Below, piece by piece: positions 24,500-34,542 of a stretch of DNA of 64,000 nucleotides (positions are counted from its first letter, which is position 1; every line of letters begins with the position of its first letter). Source of the DNA: Caballeronia insecticola (GTDB lineage: Bacteria; Pseudomonadota; Gammaproteobacteria; Burkholderiales; Burkholderiaceae); assembly GCF_000402035.1 (NCBI RefSeq), contig NC_021289.1, positions 992,001 to 1,056,000 on the forward strand. Reading direction: 5' to 3'. The translations under genes and the position numbers were made by a program. Below the pieces are notes generated by a model. The model searched no databases, was not told where the DNA came from, and saw only the letters and a program-made list of their open reading frames with translations.

Positions 24500-26170
24500 T
24501 TAGTGACTCGCGCCTTCCACCGCGCCGATGCCCGTTTCCGAACGCACGGTCTGCGTCTCGAAGCCGGCTCGGTCGATGCGCGAACGCGCGGAGCGGTCCG
24601 TCACCGAGAAGAGCCAGATGCCGGCGAAACCGACCGCCATTGAAAACAGCGCGGGCGATGCATACGGGAACGGCGCGCTCGCGTAGTGGAACACATCGAC
24701 CCATACGGCCTTCGAAAGCACCGTGAGCAGCACCGCGGAAAACAAGCCGAGAAAGCCGCCGACAGCCGCGCCGCGCGTCGTGCAGCCACGCCACAACACG
24801 GACATGAAGAGGACCGGGAAGTTGGCCGATGCGGCCACCGCGAACGCCAGCGACACCATGAACGCGATGTTCTGCTTCTCGAACACGATGCCCAGCACGA
24901 CCGCGATGAAGCCGAGCACGATCGTCGTGATCTTCGACACGCGCAGTTCGCTCGCGCTGGACGCCTTGCCCTTCTTGAAGACGGTCGCATAAAGATCATG
25001 CGATACCGCCGATGCGCCCGCGAGCGTGAGACCCGCGACCACGGCCAGAATAGTTGCAAACGCAACTGCCGAGATGAAGCCGAGGAACACGTTGCCGCCG
25101 ACCGCGCTCGCCAGATGCACCGCCGCCATGTTGGTTCCGCCGAGCAACTTGCCGCCTGCGTCCTTGAACAGCGGATTGGTGCTCACCAGCACGATCGCGC
25201 CGAAGCCGATGATGAACGTGAGAATGTAGAAGTAGCCGATCCACGTCGTCGCCCAGAACACCGACTTGCGCGCTTCCTTCGCGTTGGGGACGGTAAAGAA
25301 GCGCATCAGGATGTGCGGCAGGCCGGCCGTGCCGAACATCAGCGCAATGCCGAAGGAAATCGCCGAGATCGGGTCCTTGATGAAGTTGCCCGGGCCCATG
25401 ATCGAGGCCTTCTTCTCGTGCACATCGACGGCCTTGGCGAACAGCGCCTCGGGGCTGAAGTTGAATTGCCACAGCACCATGAACGCCATGAACGAAGCAC
25501 CCGCGAGCAACAGACACGCCTTGATGATCTGCACCCACGTGGTCGCGGTCATGCCGCCGAAAAGCACATAGACCATCATCAGCGCGCCGACGATCACCAC
25601 CGCGATCCAGTATTCGAGGCCGAACAGCAGCTTGATGAGTTGTCCCGCGCCGACCATCTGCGCGATCAGATAAAACGCCACGACGACCAGCGTGCCCGAC
25701 GCGGCGAACGCGCGAATCGGCGTCTGCTTGAAGCGGTAGGCGGCGACATCGGCGAAAGTGAAGCGGCCGAGATTGCGCAGACGCTCCGCCATCAGGAACG
25801 TGATGATCGGCCAGCCGACGAGAAAGCCGATCGAATAGATCAGACCGTCATAGCCGTTGCTGTACACCGCCGCCGATATGCCGAGAAACGATGCCGCCGA
25901 CATGAAGTCGCCCGCAATCGCCAGACCGTTCTGGAAGCCCGTGATGCCGCCGCCCGCCGTATAGAAATCGGCGGCGGAGCGCGTCTTTTTCGCGGCCCAT
26001 TTGGTGATGAAGAGCGTCGCGATCACGAACGCGATGAACATGCAGATCGCGGTCCAGTTGGTCGCCTGCTTGACGGCCTGACCGAGATCGCCGCCCGCGG
26101 CGAAGGCAGGGGCGGAAGCGGCGGAAGCGGCGAAGAGCGCGCCTGCCGCGAGGAAACGTTGCGGCTTCAT
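24500..26170 (-). CDS. actP: Cation/acetate symporter (SSS family)
   Basis: This 556-residue sodium:solute symporter has a cleavable signal peptide (ending AASAPAFA), typical of ActP, and about 13 hydrophobic segments. ActP features are [56 protein letters not shown] and [19 protein letters not shown]. It imports acetate and other short monocarboxylates at low concentration. The ATG at 26170 overlaps the stop of the DUF485 gene by 4 bp (ATGA), the usual yjcH-actP arrangement. Confidence 0.93.
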   Translation of the reverse strand: MKPQRFLAAGALFAASAASAPAFAAGGDLGQAVKQATNWTAICMFIAFVIATLFITKWAAKKTRSAADFYTAGGGITGFQNGLAIAGDFMSAASFLGISAAVYSNGYDGLIYSIGFLVGWPIITFLMAERLRNLGRFTFADVAAYRFKQTPIRAFAASGTLVVVAFYLIAQMVGAGQLIKLLFGLEYWIAVVIVGALMMVYVLFGGMTATTWVQIIKACLLLAGASFMAFMVLWQFNFSPEALFAKAVDVHEKKASIMGPGNFIKDPISAISFGIALMFGTAGLPHILMRFFTVPNAKEARKSVFWATTWIGYFYILTFIIGFGAIVLVSTNPLFKDAGGKLLGGTNMAAVHLASAVGGNVFLGFISAVAFATILAVVAGLTLAGASAVSHDLYATVFKKGKASSASELRVSKITTIVLGFIAVVLGIVFEKQNIAFMVSLAFAVAASANFPVLFMSVLWRGCTTRGAAVGGFLGLFSAVLLTVLSKAVWVDVFHYASAPFPYASPALFSMAVGFAGIWLFSVTDRSARSRIDRAGFETQTVRSETGIGAVEGASH

Positions 26171-26472
26171 GCGGCCTCCCGCTTGATCTTGTCGGTGAGT
26201 TCGTCGTAGGTGTTGTTGGCGTGACGCACATACAGACCCGTAATGACGACGGTAAAGACAATCACGAACAGCCCGATCGGCATGCCCCAGGTCATCACGC
26301 CCGCGCCCATCTTCGCGGAGAGCACGTCCTTGTTGAACGCAATCAGCAGCACATAGCCGTAATACACGATCAGCACGAGCGCCGTCAGCGTCCAGCCGAG
26401 CTTCGAGCGTTTTCGCACGAGTTCGCCGTAGGTGGCGCTCGACTTGATCTTCTCTACGATCTTGAGGTCCAT
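26167..26472 (-). CDS. DUF485 (YjcH-like) membrane protein
   Basis: This 101-residue protein has two transmembrane segments ([45 protein letters not shown]) and the DUF485 signature [11 protein letters not shown]. It is the usual small partner of ActP, co-transcribed and overlapping it. The start at 26472 (MDLKIVEKI) has CAGGAG in front; the in-frame ATG at 26487 would place that site inside the gene. Confidence 0.9.
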   Translation of the reverse strand: MDLKIVEKIKSSATYGELVRKRSKLGWTLTALVLIVYYGYVLLIAFNKDVLSAKMGAGVMTWGMPIGLFVIVFTVVITGLYVRHANNTYDELTDKIKREAA

Positions 26473-26645
26473 TTCCGTCTCCTGCATGGATGTCTTTCTC
26501 AGCGTGCAAACGCGCCCGCGTTCGCGCGAAAGACGCGAACGATCAGCGATGCGTATAAAAAGGGAAATCCCCGGGCGGGGACGTCGCGCGGTGTTGCGGC
26601 GCATGCATTTCAGGCGAGTTCTGCTTTCGATGCGCTGGAGACTAA

Positions 26646-26665
26646 GGTAAAAGCATGCGCTTACC
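26646..26665. promoter_or_regulatory. Hyphenated 20-bp palindrome upstream of the actP operon
   Basis: GGTAA and TTACC flank GCATGC with two unpaired positions on each side, so 16 of 20 positions are symmetric. It lies about 175 bp upstream of the DUF485 start. It has the form of a dimeric regulator site; the regulator is unknown. Confidence 0.35.
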
Positions 26666-26781
26666 CTTTTCTTACGCGAGGTACTTTCTTTGGGCGGGGT
26701 TTACGCGGAGCATTGCGCGCGAGGCCAACATGAACGTAGGATCAACAGTCGCGCCGGGCGTTTCTAAAATCGATATGAAGG

Positions 26782-26831
26782 ATTGCTGGCCGATCAGCAA
26801 TTCCAGGCATCTTTTCAGCAATCGCTGATCA
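26782..26831. repeat. Stem-loop ATTGCTG-N6-CAGCAAT with a neighbouring related repeat
   Basis: A perfect 7-bp stem (26782-26788 with 26795-26801) encloses GCCGAT. About 12 bases later CAGCAAT occurs again, followed by CGCTGATCAG, so both halves of the first element are echoed. No T-run follows, so it is not a typical terminator. It could be an operator array upstream of the RND genes. Confidence 0.4.
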
Positions 26832-27196
26832 GTGCGCAAAGCGTTCAATCGAATACGCGCTAATGCTATGGCATTTTCTTCCGTCTTCAGCTATTAGTAG
26901 ACACGTCACGTGCGTCACGCTAGATCACGCCAGACGGCAGCGAACCAGCAGCTCTCTCTCAAGAACTCGATCGTCAAGACCGGAGGCAGCTACGAACCAT
27001 CACAAGCATCAGGCTCGCGCGCGTTGACGTCGCCTATCAGCCCTGTCCTGCGCAACTTCTTCGCCCCGGCGAATGGCGCATCGGAACCGGTGTCGTTTCC
27101 GAAAGCGTAATCGCTGACCGCGAGCATGCCGTGGCGGACGCGTGTTGCCGCGCGTTTCGCTCTTCAACTGTCGGCCATCCCAAGAGGGAGGCGCCT

Positions 27197-28456
27197 ATGG
27201 CGTTCGTGTCGGTACGGATACTGGACTGCGGCTGGTTCGCCCGAGCGTCGCGCCCGCTGCGCGTGTCGCGCTTCGCTTCTGTCGCGGCCGTCGCGCTGCT
27301 CTCGCTCGCCGCGTGCAAGAAGCCGCCGCCCGAGGCGCAGAAGCCTCCCGTCGATGTCACGGCGATGACGGTCGCCGCGCAGACGACGCCCGTCGACTTC
27401 GAATTCACCGCGCAGACGCAGAGTTCTCGCGAAGTGGAAATCCGCGCGCGCGTGGATGGCTTCCTCGAAAAGCGCGCGTACACCGAAGGCTCGCTCGTGG
27501 ATGCCGGCCAGATCATGTTCATCATGGACAAGCGTCCGTTCGAAGCCGCGCTGCAAACCGCCAAGGGCGCGCTCGCGCAGCAGCAGGCGCGGCTCTACGT
27601 GACGCAGCAAAATCTCGCGCGCGTGAAGCCGCTCGCCGCGATGAACGCGTTGAGCAAGAAAGATCTCGACGACGCCTTAGGCAATGAGAAGCAAGCCGAA
27701 GCCGCGGTGATTTCCGCGCAGGGCGAAGTGCAGACCGCGCAGCTGAACCTGAGCTACACGACGATCCGCTCGCCGCTCAAGGGACTGTCGAGCTTCGCGC
27801 GTCAGCAGGAAGGCAGTTACGTGACGCCGACGCAAGGCGGTCTGCTCACTTACGTGTATCAGCTCGATCCGATGTGGGTGAACTTCAGCATCTCCGAAAA
27901 CGAATTGCTGAACTATCGCGATCAGATCCAGAAAGGCCTGCTGCGTTTTCCGCCCGAGAACAAGTTCGACGTGACCATCATTCAGGCGGACGGCTCGATC
28001 TATCCGCAGACCGGTCGCATCGACTTTACGAATCCGGCGTTCAGCACCGAGACGGGCACGTTCCTGGTGCGCGCGGTGTTCGCCAACGCGAAGGGCACGT
28101 TGCGGCCCGGCCAGTTCGTGAAGGCGCGCGTCACGGGCGCGCTGCGGCCCAACGCGATTCTCGTGCCGCAGCGCGCCGTGTTGCAAGGCGCGAAGAGCCA
28201 TTTCGTCTGGGTGCTCGACGATCAGTCGAAGCCGCGTCAGCGCGTGGTCGAAGTCGGCGAGTGGCACGGCGACGACTGGTTCATCACGAACGGCCTCAGA
28301 GCGGGCGAGCGCGTGATCGTCGATGGCGCGATCCGCGTGTCGGCCGAATCGCAGATCCACGTCACGGGCGCACCCGCTGCGGGCGATACGCCGGCATCGG
28401 GCGCGCAGGCCTCGCCCGCCCAGACGACGAGCGACAGCGGCGGGGCCGGAAAGTGA
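27197..28456 (+). CDS. RND efflux periplasmic adaptor (membrane fusion protein)
   Basis: This 419-residue lipoprotein has a lipobox (LSLAAC, Cys40) behind a long arginine-containing N-terminus. The hairpin and barrel domains follow the AcrA pattern (VEIRARVDGFLEKRAYTEGSLVDAGQIMFIMD, AAVISAQGEVQTAQLNLSYTTIRSPLKG, GTLRPGQFVKARVTGAL). The C-terminus is rich in Ala/Ser/Pro. It joins the inner-membrane pump to the outer-membrane channel encoded next. The start at 27197 has GGGAGGCGCCT upstream and is preferred to 27131. It is first of six tightly packed genes. Confidence 0.92.
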   Translation: MAFVSVRILDCGWFARASRPLRVSRFASVAAVALLSLAACKKPPPEAQKPPVDVTAMTVAAQTTPVDFEFTAQTQSSREVEIRARVDGFLEKRAYTEGSLVDAGQIMFIMDKRPFEAALQTAKGALAQQQARLYVTQQNLARVKPLAAMNALSKKDLDDALGNEKQAEAAVISAQGEVQTAQLNLSYTTIRSPLKGLSSFARQQEGSYVTPTQGGLLTYVYQLDPMWVNFSISENELLNYRDQIQKGLLRFPPENKFDVTIIQADGSIYPQTGRIDFTNPAFSTETGTFLVRAVFANAKGTLRPGQFVKARVTGALRPNAILVPQRAVLQGAKSHFVWVLDDQSKPRQRVVEVGEWHGDDWFITNGLRAGERVIVDGAIRVSAESQIHVTGAPAAGDTPASGAQASPAQTTSDSGGAGK

Positions 28457-28512
28457 TCTGATCAGACGACTATCGAAAGCACATCGGGAAGCATGTCGCG
28501 CGGAAGAGGCCA

Positions 28513-31500
28513 ATGAACATTTCACATTTCTGCATTGACCGCCCGATCTTTGCCTCGGTCATATCGATCATCATCACGCTCGGCGGCGCGCTGACCATGT
28601 TCGCGCTGCCGACCGCGCAGTATCCCGACATCACGCCGCCGCAGATCACCATTTCGGCGACGTATCCAGGCGCGAGCGCCGATGTCGTCGCCAACAACGT
28701 GGCCGCGCCGATCGAGCAACAGGTCAACGGCGCGGACAACATGATCTACATGAGCTCGTCGAGTTCGTCGACGGGCAACCTGACCATCAACGCGTACTTC
28801 CAGATCGGCACGAACCCGGAACTCGCGCAGGTCGACGTGCAGAACCGCGTGAATCTCGCGCTGCCGCAACTGCCGCAGTCCGTGACCGCGCAAGGCGTGC
28901 AGGTGCAGAAGAAGTCGCAGGCCTTCATGATGGTGATCGCGATCTATTCGCCCGACGATCGCTATGACGCAACCTACATCGCCAATTACGCGAACGTCTA
29001 TGTGCTGGACGCGCTGAAGCGCATTCCCGGCGCGAATCAGTCGAGCATTTTCGGCACGCCCGACTACGCGATGCGCATCTGGCTCAAGCCCGACCGCATG
29101 GCGCAACTCGGCATCACGGCAAGCGACGTGCAACGCGCCGTCGCCAATCAGAATCAGCAGTTCGCGGTCGGCCGCCTCGGCCAGTCGCCGACGGGCGCGC
29201 CCGTCGAACAGTCGTTCGCGGTGACCACGACCGGGCGGCTCACTGAACCCGCCGAGTTCGAGAACATCATCATTCGTGCGCAGTCGGGAGGCGCCGCGAT
29301 CGTGCGCCTGAGGGACGTCGGGCGCGCCGAGCTAGGCCAGAAAGATTATTCGATCCGCAGCCGCTTCCAGGGCAAATCCGCGACGGTGCTCGCTGTCTAT
29401 CAACAGCCGGGCTCGAACGCGCTCGACGTGTCGAAGCAGGTCCGCGCGGCGCTCGCCGAAATGAAGAAGACGTTCCCGCAGGGCATCGACTATCAGATCG
29501 CGATGGACACGACCGAATTCACGCGTGCATCGATTTCGGATGTGGTGCACACGTTCTTCGAAGCGGTCGTGCTGGTGGTGATTGTCGTGTTCGTGTTCCT
29601 GCAAAGCCTGCGCGCCACGCTGATTCCGGTGCTGGCGGTGCCGGTATCGATCGTCGGCACGTTCATGGGCATGGAGGCGCTCGGCTTCTCCATCAACATG
29701 CTGACCTTGTTCGGCATGGTGCTCGCAATCGGGATTGTCGTGGACGATGCGATCGTCGTGATCGAAAACGTCGAGCGCAACATGAACGTGCACAAGCTCG
29801 ATCCGAAGACCGCCGCCAAGCAGGCGATGGACGAAGTGGCCGGGCCGGTGGTCGCGATCGTGCTCGTGCTGTGCGCGGTGTTCGTGCCGGTGGCGTTCCT
29901 GAGCGGCATCACCGGGCAAATGTACAAGCAGTTCGCCATTACGATTGCGATCTCCGTGGTGCTGTCGGGTATCGTCGCGCTGACCTTGTCGCCGGCGCTC
30001 GCCGCGATCCTGCTCAAGCCCGGACATCACGAGAAAAAAGGCTTCTTCCGCTGGTTCGACCGGCAGTTCGAACGCATGACGCACGGCTATACGCGCCTCG
30101 TGCGGCTCGTGATCAAGCGTTTCATCATCGCGCTGTTGTTGTTCGTCGGCATGATCGCGCTCGCCGTGGTCATGATGCGCGACATTCCCACCGCATTCCT
30201 GCCGCCTGAAGATCAAGGCTATCTGCTCGGCGCCGTGATCATGCCGGATGCCGCATCGCTCGACCGCACCGGCGCGGTGTCCGAGCGCATCACCGAATAC
30301 TTCATGAAGCAGCCGGCGGTCGGCAGCATCACGACGGTGGACGGTTTCAGCATTCTCGACAGCCAGAACAAGAACAATTCGTCCACGTTCTTCGTCGGTC
30401 TGAAGAGTTTCGACGACCGCTATAGCTCCGCCAATATCCGCACGCAGAACGCGCGCGCCGTGCTCATCGACGCGTACAAGCATCTCTCGCAGATCAGGGA
30501 AGGCATTGTCGTGCCGCTCAATCCGCCGTCGATTCCGGGTCTCGGCACCACGGGCGGCACCGAAATGTGGATTCAGAGCAAGGGCGATGCGACCATCGGG
30601 CAGTTCGCGGCCATCGTCGACGATTTCGTCGCGAAGGCGAAGGCGCGGCCGGAACTGACGGGCGTTACGTCGACGTTCAACGCGTCGTCGCAACAGATGC
30701 TGGCGAGTGTCGATCGCGACAAGGCCGAAACGCTCGGCGTGCCCGTCGAGGATGTCTATAGCGCAATGCAGACGATGTTCGGCTCGCTCTACGTTTCGCA
30801 GTTCAACCGTTCGAGCCGGCTCTGGCAGGTGATTCTGCAAGCCGAACCGCAATACCGGCTGAAGCCCGACGATCTCACGCAGATTTTCGTGAAGAGCAAG
30901 ACCGGCGAGATGGTGCCGCTCAAGGCCATGGTCACCACGCGCTATGTGACCGGGCCCGACCTCATCACGCGTTTCAACAACTTCCCGGCCGTGAAGATCA
31001 CGGCCAACGCCGCACCCGGCTACGCGTCCGGTCAGGTCATTCAGGCGCTGGAAGATATCGCGAAGAACATGCCGTCGGAATACGGCATTGCGTGGAGCGG
31101 CGAGGCCTACGAGGCGCAGCAGTCGGGCAGTTCATCGGCGCTCGTGTTCATCTTCGGTCTGATCATGGTCTTCCTGATTCTCGCCGCGCAATACGAGAAA
31201 TGGAGCCTGCCGTTCGGCGTGTTGATGGCGGTGCCGTTCGCGATCTTCGGCGCGCTGCTCGCAATTCTATTGCGCGGCCTCAACAACGACGTGTACTTCC
31301 AGATCGGTCTCACGATGCTCGTCGCGCTCGCGGCGAAGAACGCCATTCTCATCTTCGAGTTTGCCGTGCTGAACCGCGAATCGGGCAAGTCCATCTACGA
31401 CGCCGCGATGACCGCCGCCGAAGAACGCCTGCGCCCGATCGTGATGACTTCGCTCGCGTTCATTCTCGGCTGCGTGCCGCTCGCGATCGCGACGGGCGCA

Positions 31501-31743
31501 TCGGCCAACAGCCGGCATTCGATCGGCACGGGCGTGATCGGCGGGATGCTCGGCGCGACGGTCATCGCCGTGTTCTTTATCCCGATGTTCTTCTGGGGTC
31601 TCGAAACGATGTCCGGGCGCAAGGAAAAGAAAGGCGGCGAACCGCCCGCCGCCGCTGCCGACGCAACCGACGCCACGTCCGCGCACAAGCCGCCGGGCGG
31701 GGCTCCGGACGCCACGCCGTCCGCTCCGGACAAAGGACACTGA
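28513..31743 (+). CDS. RND efflux permease (HAE1, AcrB-like)
   Basis: This 1076-residue inner-membrane proton/drug antiporter starts MNISHFCIDRPIFASVISIIITLGGALTMFALPTAQYPDITPP. It has the proton-relay Asp pair in TM4 (GIVVDDAIVVIENVERN) and the TM10 lysine (LVALAAKNAILIFEFA). Two large periplasmic loops and a low-complexity Ala/Pro-rich C-terminal tail are present. It would expel hydrophobic drugs, solvents or fatty compounds with the adjacent adaptor and outer-membrane factor. The spectrum cannot be deduced. Confidence 0.95.
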   Translation: MNISHFCIDRPIFASVISIIITLGGALTMFALPTAQYPDITPPQITISATYPGASADVVANNVAAPIEQQVNGADNMIYMSSSSSSTGNLTINAYFQIGTNPELAQVDVQNRVNLALPQLPQSVTAQGVQVQKKSQAFMMVIAIYSPDDRYDATYIANYANVYVLDALKRIPGANQSSIFGTPDYAMRIWLKPDRMAQLGITASDVQRAVANQNQQFAVGRLGQSPTGAPVEQSFAVTTTGRLTEPAEFENIIIRAQSGGAAIVRLRDVGRAELGQKDYSIRSRFQGKSATVLAVYQQPGSNALDVSKQVRAALAEMKKTFPQGIDYQIAMDTTEFTRASISDVVHTFFEAVVLVVIVVFVFLQSLRATLIPVLAVPVSIVGTFMGMEALGFSINMLTLFGMVLAIGIVVDDAIVVIENVERNMNVHKLDPKTAAKQAMDEVAGPVVAIVLVLCAVFVPVAFLSGITGQMYKQFAITIAISVVLSGIVALTLSPALAAILLKPGHHEKKGFFRWFDRQFERMTHGYTRLVRLVIKRFIIALLLFVGMIALAVVMMRDIPTAFLPPEDQGYLLGAVIMPDAASLDRTGAVSERITEYFMKQPAVGSITTVDGFSILDSQNKNNSSTFFVGLKSFDDRYSSANIRTQNARAVLIDAYKHLSQIREGIVVPLNPPSIPGLGTTGGTEMWIQSKGDATIGQFAAIVDDFVAKAKARPELTGVTSTFNASSQQMLASVDRDKAETLGVPVEDVYSAMQTMFGSLYVSQFNRSSRLWQVILQAEPQYRLKPDDLTQIFVKSKTGEMVPLKAMVTTRYVTGPDLITRFNNFPAVKITANAAPGYASGQVIQALEDIAKNMPSEYGIAWSGEAYEAQQSGSSSALVFIFGLIMVFLILAAQYEKWSLPFGVLMAVPFAIFGALLAILLRGLNNDVYFQIGLTMLVALAAKNAILIFEFAVLNRESGKSIYDAAMTAAEERLRPIVMTSLAFILGCVPLAIATGASANSRHSIGTGVIGGMLGATVIAVFFIPMFFWGLETMSGRKEKKGGEPPAAAADATDATSAHKPPGGAPDATPSAPDKGH

Positions 31744-31744
31744 C

Positions 31745-33211
31745 ATGCGGCGCGAGAGGCTCATCTCCACTTTTGCGGGCGTCGCCGCCGCGCTGTCGCT
31801 CGGCGGCTGCCTGCTCGGTCCGAACTATTCGCGTCAGCCGGTGGAAACGCCCGCGACGTTCCGCTTCGCCGCGGCCGAAGTCGCCGACACGGCCAATTCC
31901 GAATGGTGGAAGCAGTTTCAGGACCCCGTCCTCGACGAACTGATCTCCACCGCGCTCGCCAACAACAAGGACGTGAAGATTGCGGCGGCGCGCGTCGAAC
32001 AGTTCATGGGTCAGTTCGTCACGACGCGTGCCGCCCTCTTCCCGCAGATTTCGGCGGGCGGGACGGCGGCGCGTCAGCGCGCATCGCAGGCGGGACCGCA
32101 ACCGCTCGTCGGCGTCGGTCCCGTGTTCAACGACTTCGAACTGTCGGTGTCGGCGGCGTGGGAAATCGATCTGTTCGGCCGCAACCGGCGTCTTACCGAA
32201 GCCGCGCGCGCGAATCTGCTGTCGGGCGTGGAAGGCCGGCGCGCGACGATTCTTTCGCTGGTGGCGGCGGTGGCGTCGTCGTATCTGAATCTGCGCAGCC
32301 TCGACAAGCAACTCGATATCGCCAAGGCAACGACCGCGAGCCGCGCCGAATCCGTGCATGTGTTCACACTGCGCTTCGAAGGCGGCGAAGTCTCGCAGAT
32401 GGAAGTCGCGCAAAGTCAGTCCGAGTACGAAGCCTCGCTCGCGACCATTCCGCAGATCGAGACGCAGATCGCGCAGACGGAAGACGCGCTCTCCGTGCTG
32501 CTCGGCGAGAATCCCGGGCCGATCCTGCGCGGCCGTCCGCTCGGCGAACTCGCGACGCCCGTGATTCCGGCCGGTTTGCCGTCCGACTTGCTGGAGCGGC
32601 GGCCCGACCTGCTTCAGGCGGAACAGGATCTGATCGCGGCGAACGCGCTCATCGGCGCGGCGCGCGCGTTGTATTTCCCGCAGATTTCGCTGACCGGCCT
32701 GTTCGGCACCGCGAGCGGCCAGTTCTCGTCGCTCTTCACGGGACCGGCGCGCGTGTGGTCGTTCGCGGGTCAGGTCACGCAGCCGATCTTCACGGCGGGC
32801 AACATCTCCGGTCAGGTGCAGACGGCCGAGGCGCAGCAACAGGCGGCGCTGCTCACGTATCAGAAAGCGATTCAGATCGCGTTCCAGGAAGTCGACGACG
32901 CGCTCATCTCTTCGCAGAAGCTGCACGAACAACTCGAAATACAAGGCCGTCAGGTCACGGCGCTCTCGACTTATTCGCGGCTTGCGCGGGCGCGCTATGA
33001 AGGCGGCTATACGAGCTACATCGAAGTGCTCGACGCCGAGCGCAGTCTCTTCAACGCGCAGCTCTCGCAAACGCAGACGCAGGCGGCCGCGCTCGTTTCG
33101 TTCGTCACGCTCTACAAGGTGATGGGCGGCGGCTGGGTCATGGAAGCGGACAAGCTGACCACGCAACAGACGGCGACCCCGCCCGCCGGACCGGCCAAAA
33201 CAGTGCAATGA
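31745..33211 (+). CDS. Outer-membrane efflux lipoprotein (NodT/OprM family)
   Basis: This 488-residue TolC-like channel has a lipobox (ALSLGGC, Cys22) and the family start LLGPNYSRQPVETPATFRF. Two repeats of the outer-membrane factor domain carry AWEIDLFGRNRRLTEAARANLL and SDLLERRPDLLQAEQDLIAANALIGAARALYFPQISLTG. It starts 1 bp after the permease stop and overlaps pqiA by 4 bp, so the RND pump and Pqi genes are translationally linked. Confidence 0.94.
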   Translation: MRRERLISTFAGVAAALSLGGCLLGPNYSRQPVETPATFRFAAAEVADTANSEWWKQFQDPVLDELISTALANNKDVKIAAARVEQFMGQFVTTRAALFPQISAGGTAARQRASQAGPQPLVGVGPVFNDFELSVSAAWEIDLFGRNRRLTEAARANLLSGVEGRRATILSLVAAVASSYLNLRSLDKQLDIAKATTASRAESVHVFTLRFEGGEVSQMEVAQSQSEYEASLATIPQIETQIAQTEDALSVLLGENPGPILRGRPLGELATPVIPAGLPSDLLERRPDLLQAEQDLIAANALIGAARALYFPQISLTGLFGTASGQFSSLFTGPARVWSFAGQVTQPIFTAGNISGQVQTAEAQQQAALLTYQKAIQIAFQEVDDALISSQKLHEQLEIQGRQVTALSTYSRLARARYEGGYTSYIEVLDAERSLFNAQLSQTQTQAAALVSFVTLYKVMGGGWVMEADKLTTQQTATPPAGPAKTVQ

Positions 33212-34542
33212 ACACGACGACATCCGGCACGGCCACAGCACGCGATGCCACCGGCGAGCGCGTGCTGACGGCCTGCCACGAGTGCGATCTGCTGCAACGC
33301 GAAACCGCGATACCGCCCGGCGGCACGTTGCGCTGCTGCCGCTGCCGCGCCGTACTCTACCGGCGTCGCGGACGCGGCTTCGACCGGTCGCTCGCGTGCG
33401 CGCTCGCCGCGTGCGTGCTGTGGCTCATCTCGAACGCGTATCCGATCGTCGGTCTTGCGGTGAACGGCGATATCGTCGAAACCACGTTGATCGGCGCGGT
33501 GCGCGTGCTGTATCGCGACGGCATGTGGCCGCTCGCCGGTCTCATCCTGATCACGACGGTCGTCATGCCCGCGTTGCAGGCGCTCGGCATGGTCTGGCTG
33601 CTGCTGCCGCTGCATCTGAAACGCAGGCCGTATCGCGCCGACGCCGTGTTCCGCCTGCTGCGCATCGCGCGCAACTGGGGCATGACCGAAGTGCTGATGC
33701 TGGGCCTTCTGGTCGCGGTCGTGAAGCTCGCGCATATTGCGTCGGTGGTGACGGGACCGGCGCTGTGGTCGCTCGCCGCGCTGATGCTGGTGCTCGTCGC
33801 GGCATCGTCGGCATTCGACGAACGCGCGATGTGGCTGCGCATCACAGGCGCGCCGCCCTCCATACCCACGGATAAGCCGTTGCGCGGACGCACGGCAGCG
33901 GCCTGCGGCATCTGCGTGTGCCACGACTGCGGCTTATGCTCGCGCGGCCGGCAGCATCACGGACATCTGTGTTGTCCGCGTTGCGGTGCGCATCTGCATC
34001 TGCGCAAGCCGGCCAGCCTGTCGCGCACGTGGGCGTATCTGATTTCCGCGGCGATCCTCTATATCCCCGCGAATCTGCTGCCGGTGATGAACACGAGTTC
34101 GCTGTTCGGCGCGCAGAAGGACACGATCATGAGCGGCGTTGCGTACCTGTGGCATTCGGGATCGTGGCCGCTCGCGGTGATCGTGTTCATTGCGAGCGTC
34201 GCCGTGCCGATGCTCAAGATCATCGCGATCGCCTATCTCGCCGCGAGCGTGAATCTGCGCATGACGCAGCAACGCACGCAACGCGCGCGCATCTACCGCA
34301 TTGTCGAACTGGTGGGCCGCTGGTCGATGCTCGATATCTACGTGATCGCCGTGCTCGTCGCGCTCGTGCAGTTCAGCGCGATGGCGACGATCGAGGCGGG
34401 CCCGGCCGCCATCGCGTTCGGCGCTGTCGTCGTGTTGACGATGTTCGCCGCGATGTCGTTCGATCCGCGCTTGATCTGGGATACACAGCCACAGCCACAG
34501 CCAGAACCAAAACCACAGCCACAGCGCGAGGCCCCGCGATGA
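33208..34542 (+). CDS. pqiA: Paraquat-inducible protein A (PqiA), membrane component
   Basis: This 444-residue protein has two PqiA domains. Each begins with a zinc-ribbon-like cysteine cluster: CHECDLLQRE with RCCRCRAV, and CGICVCHDCGLC with CCPRCGAH. Four transmembrane segments follow in each domain, for example ALAACVLWLISNAYPIVGL and LISAAILYIPANLLPVMNTS. PqiA is the inner-membrane partner of the PqiB MCE tunnel, which moves lipids between membranes. It ends in a Pro/Gln-rich tail from a short DNA repeat. It overlaps the efflux channel gene upstream and pqiB downstream (ATGA). Confidence 0.93.
   Translation: MNTTTSGTATARDATGERVLTACHECDLLQRETAIPPGGTLRCCRCRAVLYRRRGRGFDRSLACALAACVLWLISNAYPIVGLAVNGDIVETTLIGAVRVLYRDGMWPLAGLILITTVVMPALQALGMVWLLLPLHLKRRPYRADAVFRLLRIARNWGMTEVLMLGLLVAVVKLAHIASVVTGPALWSLAALMLVLVAASSAFDERAMWLRITGAPPSIPTDKPLRGRTAAACGICVCHDCGLCSRGRQHHGHLCCPRCGAHLHLRKPASLSRTWAYLISAAILYIPANLLPVMNTSSLFGAQKDTIMSGVAYLWHSGSWPLAVIVFIASVAVPMLKIIAIAYLAASVNLRMTQQRTQRARIYRIVELVGRWSMLDIYVIAVLVALVQFSAMATIEAGPAAIAFGAVVVLTMFAAMSFDPRLIWDTQPQPQPEPKPQPQREAPR
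34485..34524 (+). repeat. CCACAG-type hexanucleotide repeat at the end of pqiA
   Basis: Several CCACAG/CCAGAA units in tandem encode the Pro-Gln/Pro-Glu/Pro-Lys tail of PqiA. Slippage would change tail length without a frameshift. Confidence 0.7.

Larger units (their letters stand above)
26473..27196. other. Non-coding stretch between actP operon and RND operon
   Basis: No convincing gene is present; a 66-codon frame at 26910-27110 lacks a ribosome site and similarity to anything recognised. The stretch contains a 20-bp hyphenated palindrome (26646-26665), a 7-bp stem-loop (26782-26801) with a related repeat nearby, and a moderately AT-richer section around 26760-26900. It must hold the promoters of the actP operon (minus) and the RND operon (plus). 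No local repressor gene is present for the RND pump. Confidence 0.6.

Noticed and set aside
26910..27110. 66-codon frame in the gap before the RND operon
   Set aside because: No ribosome site, no recognisable domain, and Ser/Pro-rich composition typical of chance frames in GC-rich DNA.
33918..34538. N-terminal extension of PqiB
   Set aside because: It is an out-of-frame reading of pqiA; the transmembrane and MCE domains begin after ATG 34539.
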